DNA of 36,505 bases from JAUICS01 sp964384335 (GCA_964384335.1 CAYLKN010000020.1:1-36505), one strand, 5' to 3'. Counted from the first letter of the stretch, positions 1 through 8,765 are shown. Numbers and translations are program-made. The notes: generated by a model from the letters alone, not told the origin.

Positions 1-857
1 GATGTGCCTGTTTTGGAAGGAACAACAGTTGTTTTAAAACCTTCTATATTATAATGATCTATCATCCGTTCTGTCCAACGGTCAATTATTTTTGGACCTA
101 TACCTAGTCCTTGAAAATCAGGATGCACGCCAACCTGCCATAGAAAGCCACGGTTTGCGCCGGGTATTTTGAAACCCACGACTGCGCCAGATAAGAGATC
201 TTCACTGTCATATTGGTATAAGGCATGTTTGCTGCCATCGCCACCATATAGATAACAGCTGTCAATAAAATAACGCATTAAGATACGATAAGTATGAGGT
301 GAATTATCATCCAATGATGTTTCTGCTACAAGTCCGTGAAGTTCATCAGCCATTCCGTTAACGCGGTCTGAAAACCTTATATACTCTACACGTTCCACTC
401 CAGGCTGAATATGTTGACTAAGGTATGTTAGTGTTCCCGTATCATTTGGAACGCCATTGTGACCAAGCGCAAAAATGTGACCCGGAATTTCAACTTGTTT
501 GATTCCACAACTGCTCCTGCTGAATACATGCGTAAGCATATCAGCACATAATTTTAGGGCTTCGGCTTCACTTAAATCTCCAGCGGTAACAATTTTCCAA
601 GGTACATAAACATCTTGTTTTGCTGAATCTTGTGGTATAAATCCAAGAATTGCCCCTCTGACGTCCTTTCCTTCAATAGCCACAACTGATGTTTGAGAGA
701 ATAAACGTGCTTGCATAGCATCGCAGTAACAAGAGTCCCGTAAACTTTTATCAACGCCATTTTCGGCAAGTTTATTAATTTTACGCCCGTCTTCCTTATG
801 AGTCGGCCTGAATATTACATCCCCGGAATGACCGAAAAGATTTTGAGATATTGTCAT
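1..857 (-). CDS. Tandem GNAT acetyltransferase, EctA-like, 3' end missing
   Basis: An open frame runs without a stop from an ATG at 857 to the left edge, giving 285 visible codons; the C-terminus lies outside the window. The protein starts MTISQNLFGHSGDVIFRPT. It contains two regions resembling diaminobutyrate acetyltransferase (EctA). The second is well preserved: LDDNSPHTYRILMRYF, then FLWQVGVHPDFQGLGIG, which carries the acetyl-CoA-binding Q-G-L-G-I-G loop. The first has the same beginning (a DAMQARLFSQTSVVA segment, then GAILGFIPQDS) but reads YVPWKIVTAGDLSEAEAL where the acetyl-CoA loop should be, so it is probably catalytically dead. EctA makes N-acetyl-diaminobutyrate for ectoine, but no ectB or ectC is visible, so the substrate is unknown. 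The gene is A+T rich compared with the block to its right. Confidence 0.75.
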   Translation of the reverse strand, partial: MTISQNLFGHSGDVIFRPTHKEDGRKINKLAENGVDKSLRDSCYCDAMQARLFSQTSVVAIEGKDVRGAILGFIPQDSAKQDVYVPWKIVTAGDLSEAEALKLCADMLTHVFSRSSCGIKQVEIPGHIFALGHNGVPNDTGTLTYLSQHIQPGVERVEYIRFSDRVNGMADELHGLVAETSLDDNSPHTYRILMRYFIDSCYLYGGDGSKHALYQYDSEDLLSGAVVGFKIPGANRGFLWQVGVHPDFQGLGIGPKIIDRWTERMIDHYNIEGFKTTVVPSKTGT

Positions 858-870
858 CTGTTCTTCAAAG

Positions 871-882
871 TTATGTACATAA
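871..882. promoter_or_regulatory. 12-bp perfect palindrome upstream of the GNAT gene
   Basis: TTATGTACATAA is a perfect palindrome 13 bases upstream of the acetyltransferase start at 857. It lies in the 196-bp divergent region shared with the M20 gene. Its placement fits an operator for a dimeric repressor, but no regulator is identified and such a short A+T-rich palindrome could arise by chance. The rest of 858-1053 shows only T and A runs and no clear promoter. Confidence 0.25.
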
Positions 883-1053
883 AACGATAAAATCTTATAC
901 AGGCAATATGTTAAAAAACAAGGCTTTTTTTTAAAACTTATGCTGCGGAGCGTCACAGTTTCTAGGCATCGCAACATCAATTTCCTTTGCCCTGGAAATA
1001 GAAATTGTGGTTATCTGAATATATAAAATTTTTGATATCCGGAGAGTAATAGA

Positions 1054-2253
1054 ATGTGTTTATCTGCCCTGAATGAACAGGATCAAAAAAAACTGATTTT
1101 ACTAAGACGCTGGCTGCATGCTCATCCCGAAATTTCCAGGGAGGAATATAAAACTGCGGAATATGTTCGTAATTTCCTCAATCAAAATGCGGCTCCTGAT
1201 GAGGTGGTCGATCTGGCCGGGGCAGGATTTGCCGTAGTCTATAACGGCAAAAATCCGGGTAAAACGGTTATGTTGCGGTGTGAGCTTGATGCGCTGCCTA
1301 TTCATGAAGTTAATGAGGATCTGCCTTACCGATCCGTTTACGATGGTGTCGGGCATAAATGCGGTCACGACGGTCACATGACAATTCTGTGCGGTATCGC
1401 AATGACTCTGTCTTATCAAAGGCCCCGGTCGGGTCGTGTTGTATTGTTGTTTCAACCGGATGAGGAAACGGGAACAGGGGCAAGAGATTCGGTCAATCAT
1501 CCGGGTTTTAAAAAGATTGAACCTGATTGCGCTTTTGCCCTTCATAACTTTCCAGGTTTCCCCAGGAATCAGATTATCTGCCGGCCGGGCACTATGTTGT
1601 CGGCGGTAAAATTTGTTGCGGTTAAACTTCACGGTAAGGAATGCCACAGTGCGATGCCGGAAACCGGAAAAAATCCTGCAATGGCAATTGCCGAAATTAC
1701 TCGGGCCGCCCGGGAACTGCAGAACCGCTATGACAAAGAGGATGAATACGCGCTTGTCGTTCCAATTTACTATGATATGGGCGTCTCATCCTCCGGTGTT
1801 TCACCGGGTTACGGTGAGGCACATTTTACGATTCGTACCTGCCGCAACAAAGTGGTCGATGAAATGTGGACAGAGTTTCAGTCCATAACTCAAGAAATTT
1901 CGACAAAACATGAGCTGGAAATCGAATTTGAAATTCTTGAGAATTTTGCTGCAACTGAAAATTATGAAGATGCGGTGTCGTTAATTGAGAACGCCGCCAT
2001 GGAAAATACTTTCGGTTATACAACACTGGAAAACCCTTTCCGCGTTGGCGAGGATTTCGGTGAAATCCTCAAACTTTATAACGGAGCGCTTTTTGGCCTT
2101 GGGTCAGGTGAAGATATGCCGGAACTTCACAACCCGGATTATGACTTTCCTGAAGAGTTGATATCGTCTGGTATGGCCATTTTCAGTACTCTTATTAAAC
2201 GCGTTCTGGAGGATGAAATGGCTCCCGGTGATATTGCCTGCGCAGCCGAATAA
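1054..2253 (+). CDS. M20 family amidohydrolase / aminoacylase
   Basis: This 399-residue protein belongs to the M20D amidohydrolases (hippurate and IAA-amino acid hydrolase type). These are cytoplasmic metalloenzymes that cleave N-acyl amino acids or small amides. The signature is complete. RRWLHAHPEIS is near the N-terminus, then LRCELDALPI. GHKCGHDGHM carries the metal-binding Cys and His residues, DEETGTGARD the metal-bridging Glu pair, and FALHNFPG the next His. The lid domain lies roughly at residues 180-300. A GGAGAG ribosome-binding site sits about 7 bases before the ATG. It stands alone: the gene to its left is divergent and yejE to its right is convergent. The exact substrate cannot be read from the sequence. 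Confidence 0.9.
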   Translation: MCLSALNEQDQKKLILLRRWLHAHPEISREEYKTAEYVRNFLNQNAAPDEVVDLAGAGFAVVYNGKNPGKTVMLRCELDALPIHEVNEDLPYRSVYDGVGHKCGHDGHMTILCGIAMTLSYQRPRSGRVVLLFQPDEETGTGARDSVNHPGFKKIEPDCAFALHNFPGFPRNQIICRPGTMLSAVKFVAVKLHGKECHSAMPETGKNPAMAIAEITRAARELQNRYDKEDEYALVVPIYYDMGVSSSGVSPGYGEAHFTIRTCRNKVVDEMWTEFQSITQEISTKHELEIEFEILENFAATENYEDAVSLIENAAMENTFGYTTLENPFRVGEDFGEILKLYNGALFGLGSGEDMPELHNPDYDFPEELISSGMAIFSTLIKRVLEDEMAPGDIACAAE

Positions 2254-2281
2254 ATTTTAGAGCATTAGATTTTTTGACACA

Positions 2282-3385
2282 TCATAACTTTGTCTTCCTT
2301 GGATCGAAGGCATCCCTCACGGCCTCCCCGATAAACGTCAACAAAGTAAGCATCACAGCAAGAGTAATAAAGGCAGTCAGGCCTAGCCACGGCGATTCAA
2401 TATTGTTTTTCCCCTGTGACAGAAGCTCGCCAAGGGAAGGGGAGCCCGGAGGCATGCCAAGTCCGAGAAAATCGAGCGATGTTAAAGCCGTGATGGAACC
2501 CGTTAATATAAAAGGCATGAATGTGAGAGTGGCCACCATCGCGTTGGGCAGAATATGCCGGACCATTATAACGGCGTTGGAAACGCCGAGAGCGCCCGCC
2601 GCCCGGACATAGTCGAAATTGCGCGTGCGCAGGAATTCGGCCCGCACGACATCCACAAGCTGCACCCATGAAAATAAAAGCAGTATGAGCAAAAGCGTCC
2701 AGAACCCCGGCACGAAAAGGGATGAGAAAATAATCAGAATATACAGGGAGGGCATGGCGGACCAGATCTCGATCACCCGCTGCATCGACAAATCGAGAGC
2801 TCCGCCGTAAAATCCCTGCACTGCGCCGGCAAATACGCCAATAACCGATGACACAAGCGTAAGCGTGAGGCCGAACAGAACGGATATGCGGAAACCGTAA
2901 ATAACACGCGCCAGAACGTCCCGGCCCTGGTCGTCGGTGCCCAGCCAGTTTACGCAAAGCCGTTTTATCTCCCTGCAGTGATCCGTAAGATCGTCACCGG
3001 CCGCACTATCGGGATAGGCGGCAAAGGGCGGATAGGGCGCCGGGGCGGGAAGATCCTTGTTAATCGTATCGTAAGAATACGGAACGAGCGGCCAGATCAT
3101 CCAGCCTTCTGCGGTTATCAGATCGATAACAAACGGATCGCGGTAATCGGCCTCCGTCTGGAAATCGCCGCCAAATGTGGTCTCCGGGTAAGAAACAAGC
3201 GCGGGAACGTAGAAATTGCCCTTGTATCTGACAAGAAGCGGCTTGTCATTGGCAATGAACTCTGCCCCCAGACACAGGATGAAAAGTACCAGAAATATCC
3301 AGAAACTCCAGAAACCACGCCTGTTGGCGCAGAACTGTCTTAAACGCCTTTGTGTAATTGGATTCTGGAAAAGCGGCTTCCTCAT
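2282..3385 (-). CDS. yejE: YejE-like peptide ABC transporter permease
   Basis: This 367-residue inner-membrane permease matches YejE of the YejABEF oligopeptide / microcin C importer. It has an N-terminal membrane segment (about 24-45), then a long periplasmic loop with a YejE-like stretch (FGGDFQTEADYRDPFV). The LGTDDQGRDVLARVIYGFRIS motif is typical of DppC/OppC/YejE permeases. Four to five further membrane segments follow, with the ATPase-contacting EAA-type loop around RAAGALGVSNAVIMVRHILP. It partners YejB at 3979-5073, but a small unknown gene separates them. YejF (ATPase) and YejA (binding protein) are not in the window; the next gene downstream is convergent. The Shine-Dalgarno before the ATG at 3385 is weak. 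Confidence 0.9.
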   Translation of the reverse strand: MRKPLFQNPITQRRLRQFCANRRGFWSFWIFLVLFILCLGAEFIANDKPLLVRYKGNFYVPALVSYPETTFGGDFQTEADYRDPFVIDLITAEGWMIWPLVPYSYDTINKDLPAPAPYPPFAAYPDSAAGDDLTDHCREIKRLCVNWLGTDDQGRDVLARVIYGFRISVLFGLTLTLVSSVIGVFAGAVQGFYGGALDLSMQRVIEIWSAMPSLYILIIFSSLFVPGFWTLLLILLLFSWVQLVDVVRAEFLRTRNFDYVRAAGALGVSNAVIMVRHILPNAMVATLTFMPFILTGSITALTSLDFLGLGMPPGSPSLGELLSQGKNNIESPWLGLTAFITLAVMLTLLTFIGEAVRDAFDPRKTKL

Positions 3386-3482
3386 GTCGTATCTTAATAA
3401 GCCCGGGCCCTGTTAAGTATGACCTTATACTAAACCACCAATCCGGATTTGCAAAAAAGAATGATCATATACCCCTGGAATA

Positions 3483-3902
3483 TTAATGACGGGACTCGGA
3501 AACCCATCCATAGGAAATGGCCATCTCCTCCTTTTCCTGAAGGTCTGATTCGGTATCCGAAGCACCTGTTCTCTCGCGAATATTATCGATTGCGTCTAAC
3601 GCCTGGGTCTTTAACTCAAATGAAAGCTGATCTTCCGCTTCCAGGTTTTCAATCTGCCGCCGCGCATTTTCAGCCATATCAACGATGCTTTCACGCACAT
3701 TCCCGGCCGAACCGGACATGGAAAAGTTTAATCTCTGGAGGGAGTGATTGAGTGATGACAGGGCTTCAAGCAGCTTCACCATGGCTTTTTCCTCATCCGT
3801 CAGCCAGGATTCAAGCTTCTTGCTGGCTTTGAATTCACCCTGTTCCTTGTTGTCGTTGTCACTGCCTTTATGCAGCTTACGGAGGATTACCGGCTTTTTC
3901 AT
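3483..3902 (-). CDS. Small charged helical protein of unknown function
   Basis: I do not recognise this 139-residue protein. It has no signal peptide and no membrane segment, and it is rich in Lys, Glu and Asp. The centre (LTDEEKAMVKLLEALSSLNHSLQRL) and the stretch around ENARRQIENLEAEDQLSFELKTQAL look strongly helical and may form a coiled coil or helical bundle. It begins MKKPVILRKLHKGSDND. It lies between yejB (76 bases upstream) and yejE (97 bases downstream) on the same strand, so it is probably co-transcribed with them. Normal yejBE operons have no gene here. Codon use looks like its neighbours. The C-terminus ends ISYGWVSESRH. Confidence 0.7.
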   Translation of the reverse strand: MKKPVILRKLHKGSDNDNKEQGEFKASKKLESWLTDEEKAMVKLLEALSSLNHSLQRLNFSMSGSAGNVRESIVDMAENARRQIENLEAEDQLSFELKTQALDAIDNIRERTGASDTESDLQEKEEMAISYGWVSESRH

Positions 3903-3978
3903 CGTTCACTCTCTTATAGTTATTTATTAAACACACCCTTAAAAAACATCTTTTTCATAAAGCACAAGAATACGGATG

Positions 3979-5073
3979 TCAATACTGACGTGTTTCAAAA
4001 TCGATCCGCGGGTCAACATAGACGTAGACAATGTCCCGCAAAAGGGTAGCCAGAAGCCCGATAAGGGAAAAGATATACAGGGTTCCGAGAACAACCGGAT
4101 AATCCCTGTTTATAATGGATTCGTAACCAAGAAGTCCCAGTCCGTCGAGTGAGAAAATTACCTCAATCAGAAGCGAGCCAGTAAAAAAGATCGAGATGAA
4201 TGCGGCCGGAAACCCGGCAATTACAATCAGCATGGCGTTGCGGAAAACATGGCCGTACAGGATTTTCTTTTCTGTCAGGCCTTTGGCCCGTGCGGTTAGG
4301 ACATATTGTTTGTTGATTTCGTCAAGAAAAGAATTTTTGGTTAACAGGGTAAGGGCGGCAAATCCGCTGATTACAATCGACAGAACAGGCAAAGTCATAT
4401 GCCAGAGGTAATCGAGTATAAGCTCAATAGTGCCCATATCCTCCCATCCGTCGGATAATATACCGCGCAGGGGAAAAAGATCGAAATACCGTCCGCCCGC
4501 AAACAGGATCAGCAAAAGAATGGCAAACAGAAAGTTTGGAATGGCGTATCCAATAAAAATCAGGGCCGATGTCCAGAGATCGAAAGGCTCCCCGTCTTTT
4601 ACCGCCTTTCGTATGCCAAGCGGGATGGAAACAAGATAGATAATCAGTGTTGACCACAGGCCGAGAGAGATCGAAACCGGCATTTTTTCAAGAACAAGCT
4701 CCAGAACGCCGATATCGCGGTAATAGCTTGTGCCCAGATCAAATGTAAGATAATTGCCGATCATTTCGAAAAAGCGGATATGAACCGGCTTGTCAAAACC
4801 GTACATTTCCTCAAGCTCCCTGATAAATTCGGGGTCGAGTCCTTTTGATCCTTCATATGCAGTTGATTCTCCCGCCGACCGGGATGAGGAGATATCGGAA
4901 GCGGTGCCGCCTCCAAACCGCGACGTTGCCTCAACTCCATGTCCCTGAAGCTGCGCGATCATCTGCTCGACAGGGCCGCCCGGAACAAACTGTATAATCA
5001 CAAAAGACACAAGCAGTATGCCAAGCATGGTCGGAATGATTAAAAGAAGGCGTTTTAAAATGTAACTGAGCAT
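3979..5073 (-). CDS. yejB: YejB-like peptide ABC transporter permease
   Basis: This 364-residue inner-membrane permease matches YejB of the peptide / microcin C importer. It starts MLSYILKRLLLIIPTMLGI, the usual first membrane helix of DppB/OppB/YejB proteins, followed by FVPGGPVEQM. A periplasmic insertion (roughly residues 45-85, Ser/Gly rich) is typical of YejB as opposed to DppB. LYGHVFRNAMLIVIAGFP is the conserved cytoplasmic loop region that contacts the ATPase. IEVIFSLDGLGLLGYESI and the C-terminal YVYVDPRIDF are also family landmarks. It lies 59 bases downstream of the histidine-phosphatase-like gene, probably in one transcript with kdsB. The rest of the transporter must be encoded elsewhere. 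Confidence 0.92.
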   Translation of the reverse strand: MLSYILKRLLLIIPTMLGILLVSFVIIQFVPGGPVEQMIAQLQGHGVEATSRFGGGTASDISSSRSAGESTAYEGSKGLDPEFIRELEEMYGFDKPVHIRFFEMIGNYLTFDLGTSYYRDIGVLELVLEKMPVSISLGLWSTLIIYLVSIPLGIRKAVKDGEPFDLWTSALIFIGYAIPNFLFAILLLILFAGGRYFDLFPLRGILSDGWEDMGTIELILDYLWHMTLPVLSIVISGFAALTLLTKNSFLDEINKQYVLTARAKGLTEKKILYGHVFRNAMLIVIAGFPAAFISIFFTGSLLIEVIFSLDGLGLLGYESIINRDYPVVLGTLYIFSLIGLLATLLRDIVYVYVDPRIDFETRQY

Positions 5074-5132
5074 TATCCGTTTATAGATGATTCACGGGTT
5101 TTGGGAAATACTGTTTTGTTCGTAAACGCGGT

Positions 5133-5759
5133 TCAGGGTTTCGCATTCCATGTCTTTACAATCCACTCCCCGCTATATTCGAGGATTGCCAGATGACCGG
5201 TAGAAAGTTTGAGCCTGGATTGATAAGGTTTCAGCAATAATGGCAGGAACCGGGCGATGCCGTTTGAGGTTACGGCAAAACAGCAGGCGCAGTCTTTATC
5301 TTTTAATACTTCATCCAGGAATTTAAGCCAGCCCTCCTTTATTTCCTGGGGATCGACAAGCCAGCCAGGCGGGGCCACGCCTTCTTTGTCCCATCTTTCG
5401 ACGTCCCTCTTTGAAATCCGTTTCAGGACCTGAGTCTCCGTCTTGTTCTCATCAGGACCGTAATCAATTTCGTTGAGAAACGCCCGGGCGGTTATCTCTC
5501 GTGAAATTCCAAGTGCGGCGACGGCGTGTTCTGCGGTTTGCCGTGTACGTAAAAGCTGGGAACAGAAAACCCTGTCCGGGATCAGATTGTGCTCTTTCAG
5601 GTAGTTGCCAAGGGCAATCGCCTGCGCGATACCTTCACCGGCCAGTGGAATATCTGTCCTCGCGCCAACCCGGCGCGGCGTTTCGTAAGGCTCGAAAGTA
5701 TTTCCGTGCCGCGCCACAACTATTTTTTTTACTCTTTTCAACGGTGTTTTGCACGACAT
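5133..5759 (-). CDS. Histidine phosphatase family protein, second catalytic His replaced
   Basis: This is a 208-residue member of the phosphoglycerate-mutase-like histidine phosphatase superfamily. The phosphate-accepting RHG is present (ARHGNT, H18), as are SQLLRTRQTAE and the acidic LNEIDYG segment. At the place where the family has its second catalytic histidine (usually S/T-H-G), this protein reads AVTSNGIARF, with Ser-Asn-Gly and no His. It is therefore either inactive, uses another proton donor, or belongs to a divergent subgroup. I chose the ATG at 5759 because it follows the kdsB stop codon by one base. The longer frame to 5810 would overlap kdsB by 50 bases. Translational coupling to kdsB is likely, and the substrate is unknown. 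Confidence 0.8.
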   Translation of the reverse strand: MSCKTPLKRVKKIVVARHGNTFEPYETPRRVGARTDIPLAGEGIAQAIALGNYLKEHNLIPDRVFCSQLLRTRQTAEHAVAALGISREITARAFLNEIDYGPDENKTETQVLKRISKRDVERWDKEGVAPPGWLVDPQEIKEGWLKFLDEVLKDKDCACCFAVTSNGIARFLPLLLKPYQSRLKLSTGHLAILEYSGEWIVKTWNAKP

Positions 5760-5760
5760 G

Positions 5761-6576
5761 TCAGGCACGCTGCCTTTCCTGTTCATCCAGAAACGTGTTG
5801 GCCCTTTCAAGATCCTCCGGGGAATCTATTCCGGTGGAAATGAACCCGGCCTGCTCCCCGTCAACGGGGACACAGTCTATGGCTATCCCGTTCTCAAGAA
5901 AACGGAGCTGTTCAAGGCCTTCCAGTTTCTCATAAAAACCCTCTTCCAACGTGACAAAATTCCGGAGTGTCTCACTGGTATAGGCGTATAAACCAAGATG
6001 CCGCCAGACAGGACTAAAGACAGTCTTGTGTCTTAATTCTTCCTCTTTCCGGATTGCAGGAATAATCTGTTTGGAAAACCACAGTGCCCGCATGTTTTTA
6101 TCCAGAACGGCTGTGGTGCCGGAAAAAGGGGTGGTTTTTTTGTTCTCTCTAAACCTGTCAAGCTCGTCCCAGCTGAGATTATGAACCGGCGTTATAACCG
6201 GGGCGGGATCACTGCCTTTGCAGGCCCTTATGATTTTTTGAAGAACCGGTGGCGGCGTAAAGGGCGCGTCGCCCTGCAGATTAATGATGTAATCAGGCTT
6301 ATCACTCATCCGCGAAACTGCCTCGGCAACGCGGTCCGTTCCGGTGGCACAGGATTGGCCGGTCATGATACATTCCACATTAATTTCATTACAATGATGA
6401 AGAATGCGTTCGTCATCTGTCGCAACGGTTATGGAAGTATTTGGATGGCCTTCTGCGGCTTTGTGCGCAACCATAGAAACACGCTCCAGCATTGTCCGGC
6501 CGCGTATTTTAGCAAGGGGCTTCCCGGGAAATCTGGTGGAACCATAACGCGCCGGGATTATAATCTTGATTTTCAT
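5761..6576 (-). CDS. kdsB: 3-deoxy-manno-octulosonate cytidylyltransferase
   Basis: This 271-residue enzyme activates Kdo with CTP to give CMP-Kdo, the donor for the inner core of lipopolysaccharide, in the cytoplasm. It starts MKIKIIIPARYGSTRFPGKP, the diagnostic nucleotide-binding N-terminus of KdsB. IINLQGDAPF matches the LQGDEP motif with Ala in place of Glu. The HLGLYAYTSETL segment, a LEQLRFLENGIAI helix and a final GIDSPEDLERAN segment are all typical. The length is slightly above the usual 245-260. It is the first gene of the minus-strand block. It diverges from flhF across 144 bases. HldE at 15054-16595 supplies the heptose branch of the same LPS core. Confidence 0.95.
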   Translation of the reverse strand: MKIKIIIPARYGSTRFPGKPLAKIRGRTMLERVSMVAHKAAEGHPNTSITVATDDERILHHCNEINVECIMTGQSCATGTDRVAEAVSRMSDKPDYIINLQGDAPFTPPPVLQKIIRACKGSDPAPVITPVHNLSWDELDRFRENKKTTPFSGTTAVLDKNMRALWFSKQIIPAIRKEEELRHKTVFSPVWRHLGLYAYTSETLRNFVTLEEGFYEKLEGLEQLRFLENGIAIDCVPVDGEQAGFISTGIDSPEDLERANTFLDEQERQRA

Positions 6577-6586
6577 GACTTTAGAT

Positions 6587-6599
6587 TACACACTGTGTA
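6587..6599. promoter_or_regulatory. Dyad TACACA-C-TGTGTA upstream of kdsB
   Basis: A perfect 6-1-6 inverted repeat sits 10 bases upstream of the kdsB start, in the divergent kdsB/flhF intergenic region. Its position would let a bound protein block kdsB transcription or translation. No cognate regulator is known, and a repeat this short may be coincidental. Confidence 0.2.
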
Positions 6600-6720
6600 T
6601 CAAGAGGCAATGCCAGACCATAAATTTTGCAATTCCCATATACCTTTTCCGCAATTATGATACACTAATCAGATAACAAGGTTTACGGCCATCACAGATA
6701 TTCAACGAAAAGTTTGATCC

Positions 6721-7785
6721 ATGCGGCTGAAGTCGTTCTATGCAAAAACCATGTCCGAGGCGATGCGAATGGTAAAAGAAACTTTGGGAGACGATGCAAT
6801 TATCGTTGCAACAAAGGAAGAAGCGGGCGGTGCCTCAATCCGTGTAACTGCGGCCGTCGAAGACGATACGTATGATGATCCGGATGCGTTTTATAATGAA
6901 AATGAGCGCGGCTCATTCATGCACGACACGGGACAGGCCGATGATAGTTGGGAACAGGAAATCGAAGAGGATGAGGAACAGGATAATGCCGTTATCGAAA
7001 CCCTTACAGATACAATGATACGGCATCGTGTGCCATCCGATCTTACGGACCAGATTTTGTCATGCGCCAGTATTGTCGATCTGATGAATCCGAGGGAAAG
7101 TCTTTATGCGGCCGTCGAGCATCTGTTCCATTTCCGTCCTTTGCCGAAAACTGCGGCTCGTAAGCCGCTTATGCTGGTTGGGCCGCCCGGGGTCGGCAAA
7201 ACGCTTGCCACCGCGAAAATGGCGGCACGCGCTGTTATGTCCGGCCTGAGCGTTCATGTAATAACGACCGATATCAACAGGGCCGGGGGGTATGAGCAGC
7301 TTAATGCCTTCACCAGGCTTTTAAAACTGGACCTTGAACGTGCCACGGGTCCGGATGAATTGAAAACGTCCCTTAAAAAAGCACAGGGAACAGACCTGAT
7401 TCTGATCGATACGGCGGGTTCAAATCCTTTTTCAACGGTTGAAATGCGCGATCTTGCCAGAATGATAAGTGTCGGGGCTGTTGATCCCGTTCTGGCAATG
7501 CCCGCCGGGATGGATCCGGATGAGGCAGGGGATATTGCAAAAATATTTGCAACGATCGGAACAAAATGGATTCTGCCCACCCGTCTGGATATTGCCCGCC
7601 GCCTTGGCGGCATTTTATCGGCGGCACACAGCGGCGGGATGAGCTTTGCCGATGCCAGTAATACGCCGCAGGTTGCAGAGGGATTAATGGCTTTCGGGCC
7701 GCAGACACTTGTTTCCTACCTGATGCCTGAACACAAACAATCGGCGGACAGGTATCGACAAAAGAAAAAAACACAAGCAAAATAG
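6721..7785 (+). CDS. flhF: Flagellar biosynthesis GTPase FlhF
   Basis: FlhF is the third SRP-family GTPase; it places the flagellum at the cell pole and works against FlhG. This 354-residue protein begins MRLKSFYAKTMSEAMRMVKETLGDDAIIVATKEE, typical of the FlhF N-terminal region, followed by an acidic linker (residues about 50-90). The NG domain shows the P-loop GPPGVGKT (154-161), the SRP-type DINRAGGYEQL loop (from 184), DTAG (230-233) and TRLD in place of TKLD near the end. It is followed by flhG after 19 bases and by a FliK-like gene, so this is a flagellar operon. No structural flagellar genes are visible in the window. Confidence 0.93.
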   Translation: MRLKSFYAKTMSEAMRMVKETLGDDAIIVATKEEAGGASIRVTAAVEDDTYDDPDAFYNENERGSFMHDTGQADDSWEQEIEEDEEQDNAVIETLTDTMIRHRVPSDLTDQILSCASIVDLMNPRESLYAAVEHLFHFRPLPKTAARKPLMLVGPPGVGKTLATAKMAARAVMSGLSVHVITTDINRAGGYEQLNAFTRLLKLDLERATGPDELKTSLKKAQGTDLILIDTAGSNPFSTVEMRDLARMISVGAVDPVLAMPAGMDPDEAGDIAKIFATIGTKWILPTRLDIARRLGGILSAAHSGGMSFADASNTPQVAEGLMAFGPQTLVSYLMPEHKQSADRYRQKKKTQAK

Positions 7786-7804
7786 CGAAAAGGGTATCCG
7801 CACC

Positions 7805-8650
7805 ATGACTCAAACCACCATATCATCCGGACAACAGGATATGACACCGAAAACAAATATATTTCGTCGTGGATCCAATCTTATCGCCGTTGCCAGCGGA
7901 AAAGGCGGTGTTGGTAAAACATGGTTTTCGGTTACCCTGGCCCATGCCTTAAGCCGTGCCGGCAAGAAAATTCTTTTGTTCGATGGAGATCTGGGGCTTG
8001 CCAATGTGGATGTCCAGCTCGGGCTGATGCCGAAACGGGACCTGAACGATGTCATCCGCGGACGGCTTGGTATGGACAATGTAATTATGCGGTACGAGGA
8101 AGGTGAATTTGACATTATTGCAGGCCGGTCCGGCCAGGCGTCGCTGTCCGCCCTGCCGAGCCAGCGTCTGGCTCTTCTCCGCGACCAGCTTATCGATACG
8201 GCCAAGGCCTATGATTACTGTATTATCGATCTTGGTGCGGGTGTTGACCGCACGGTCCGGCTGTTGTCCGCATCTGCAACGCGCACCCTTCTGGTATCGA
8301 CAGATGAGCCCACATCACTTACGGATGCTTATGCTTTCCTCAAGCTTGGCAGTGTGTCCGGCGTATCAAAAAATGTCAGTATTGTTGTTAATATGGCGCC
8401 AAACCATCGTGACGGCGAGAAAACATACAAGACACTCTTGAAAGCCTCCGAAAATTTTCTCCGGCTTAATCCTCCGCTGGCCGGCATTATAAGGCATGAT
8501 AAAAAAATCCGGGAAACTATCCGGCACCAGATTCCGCTTCTTGTGCGCTCCCCGAACTGTGATGCGGCTGTGGATGTCGAGGAAATCGCCAAACAGGTCA
8601 TCAAGGATATGATGCAGGCCCAAAAAACCCAGAAAGCCCAGACTTCCTGA
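7805..8650 (+). CDS. flhG: Flagellar number regulator FlhG / FleN, MinD-type ATPase
   Basis: This 281-residue ParA/MinD family ATPase follows flhF, which identifies it as FlhG (also FleN, YlxH). FlhG limits flagellar number and stimulates FlhF GTP hydrolysis. The deviant Walker A SGKGGVGKT lies at residues 31-39. FDGDLGLANVDVQLGL is the switch I region characteristic of FlhG/MinD, and CIIDLGAGVD is the Walker B / switch II region. The N-terminus is short and I do not see the DQAxxLR activation motif clearly. The C-terminus is basic and Gln-rich and may serve in membrane contact. Translation starts 19 bases after flhF, with an AAAGGG site upstream. Confidence 0.9.
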   Translation: MTQTTISSGQQDMTPKTNIFRRGSNLIAVASGKGGVGKTWFSVTLAHALSRAGKKILLFDGDLGLANVDVQLGLMPKRDLNDVIRGRLGMDNVIMRYEEGEFDIIAGRSGQASLSALPSQRLALLRDQLIDTAKAYDYCIIDLGAGVDRTVRLLSASATRTLLVSTDEPTSLTDAYAFLKLGSVSGVSKNVSIVVNMAPNHRDGEKTYKTLLKASENFLRLNPPLAGIIRHDKKIRETIRHQIPLLVRSPNCDAAVDVEEIAKQVIKDMMQAQKTQKAQTS

Positions 8651-8765
8651 TCAGAATAACCCCGTTCCTAAACACCCTGTTCTTAAACACAGACAAAAAT
8701 CGCATCCTGTGGCATAATAAAACTTCAGAAATTTGATTTATAAAGTTTTAGTGTGAAACGGGGCC

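Noticed and set aside
8651..8720. Near-direct repeat of GTTC(C/T)TAAACAC after flhG
   Set aside because: Two imperfect copies only, with no dyad, promoter-like or array-like context.
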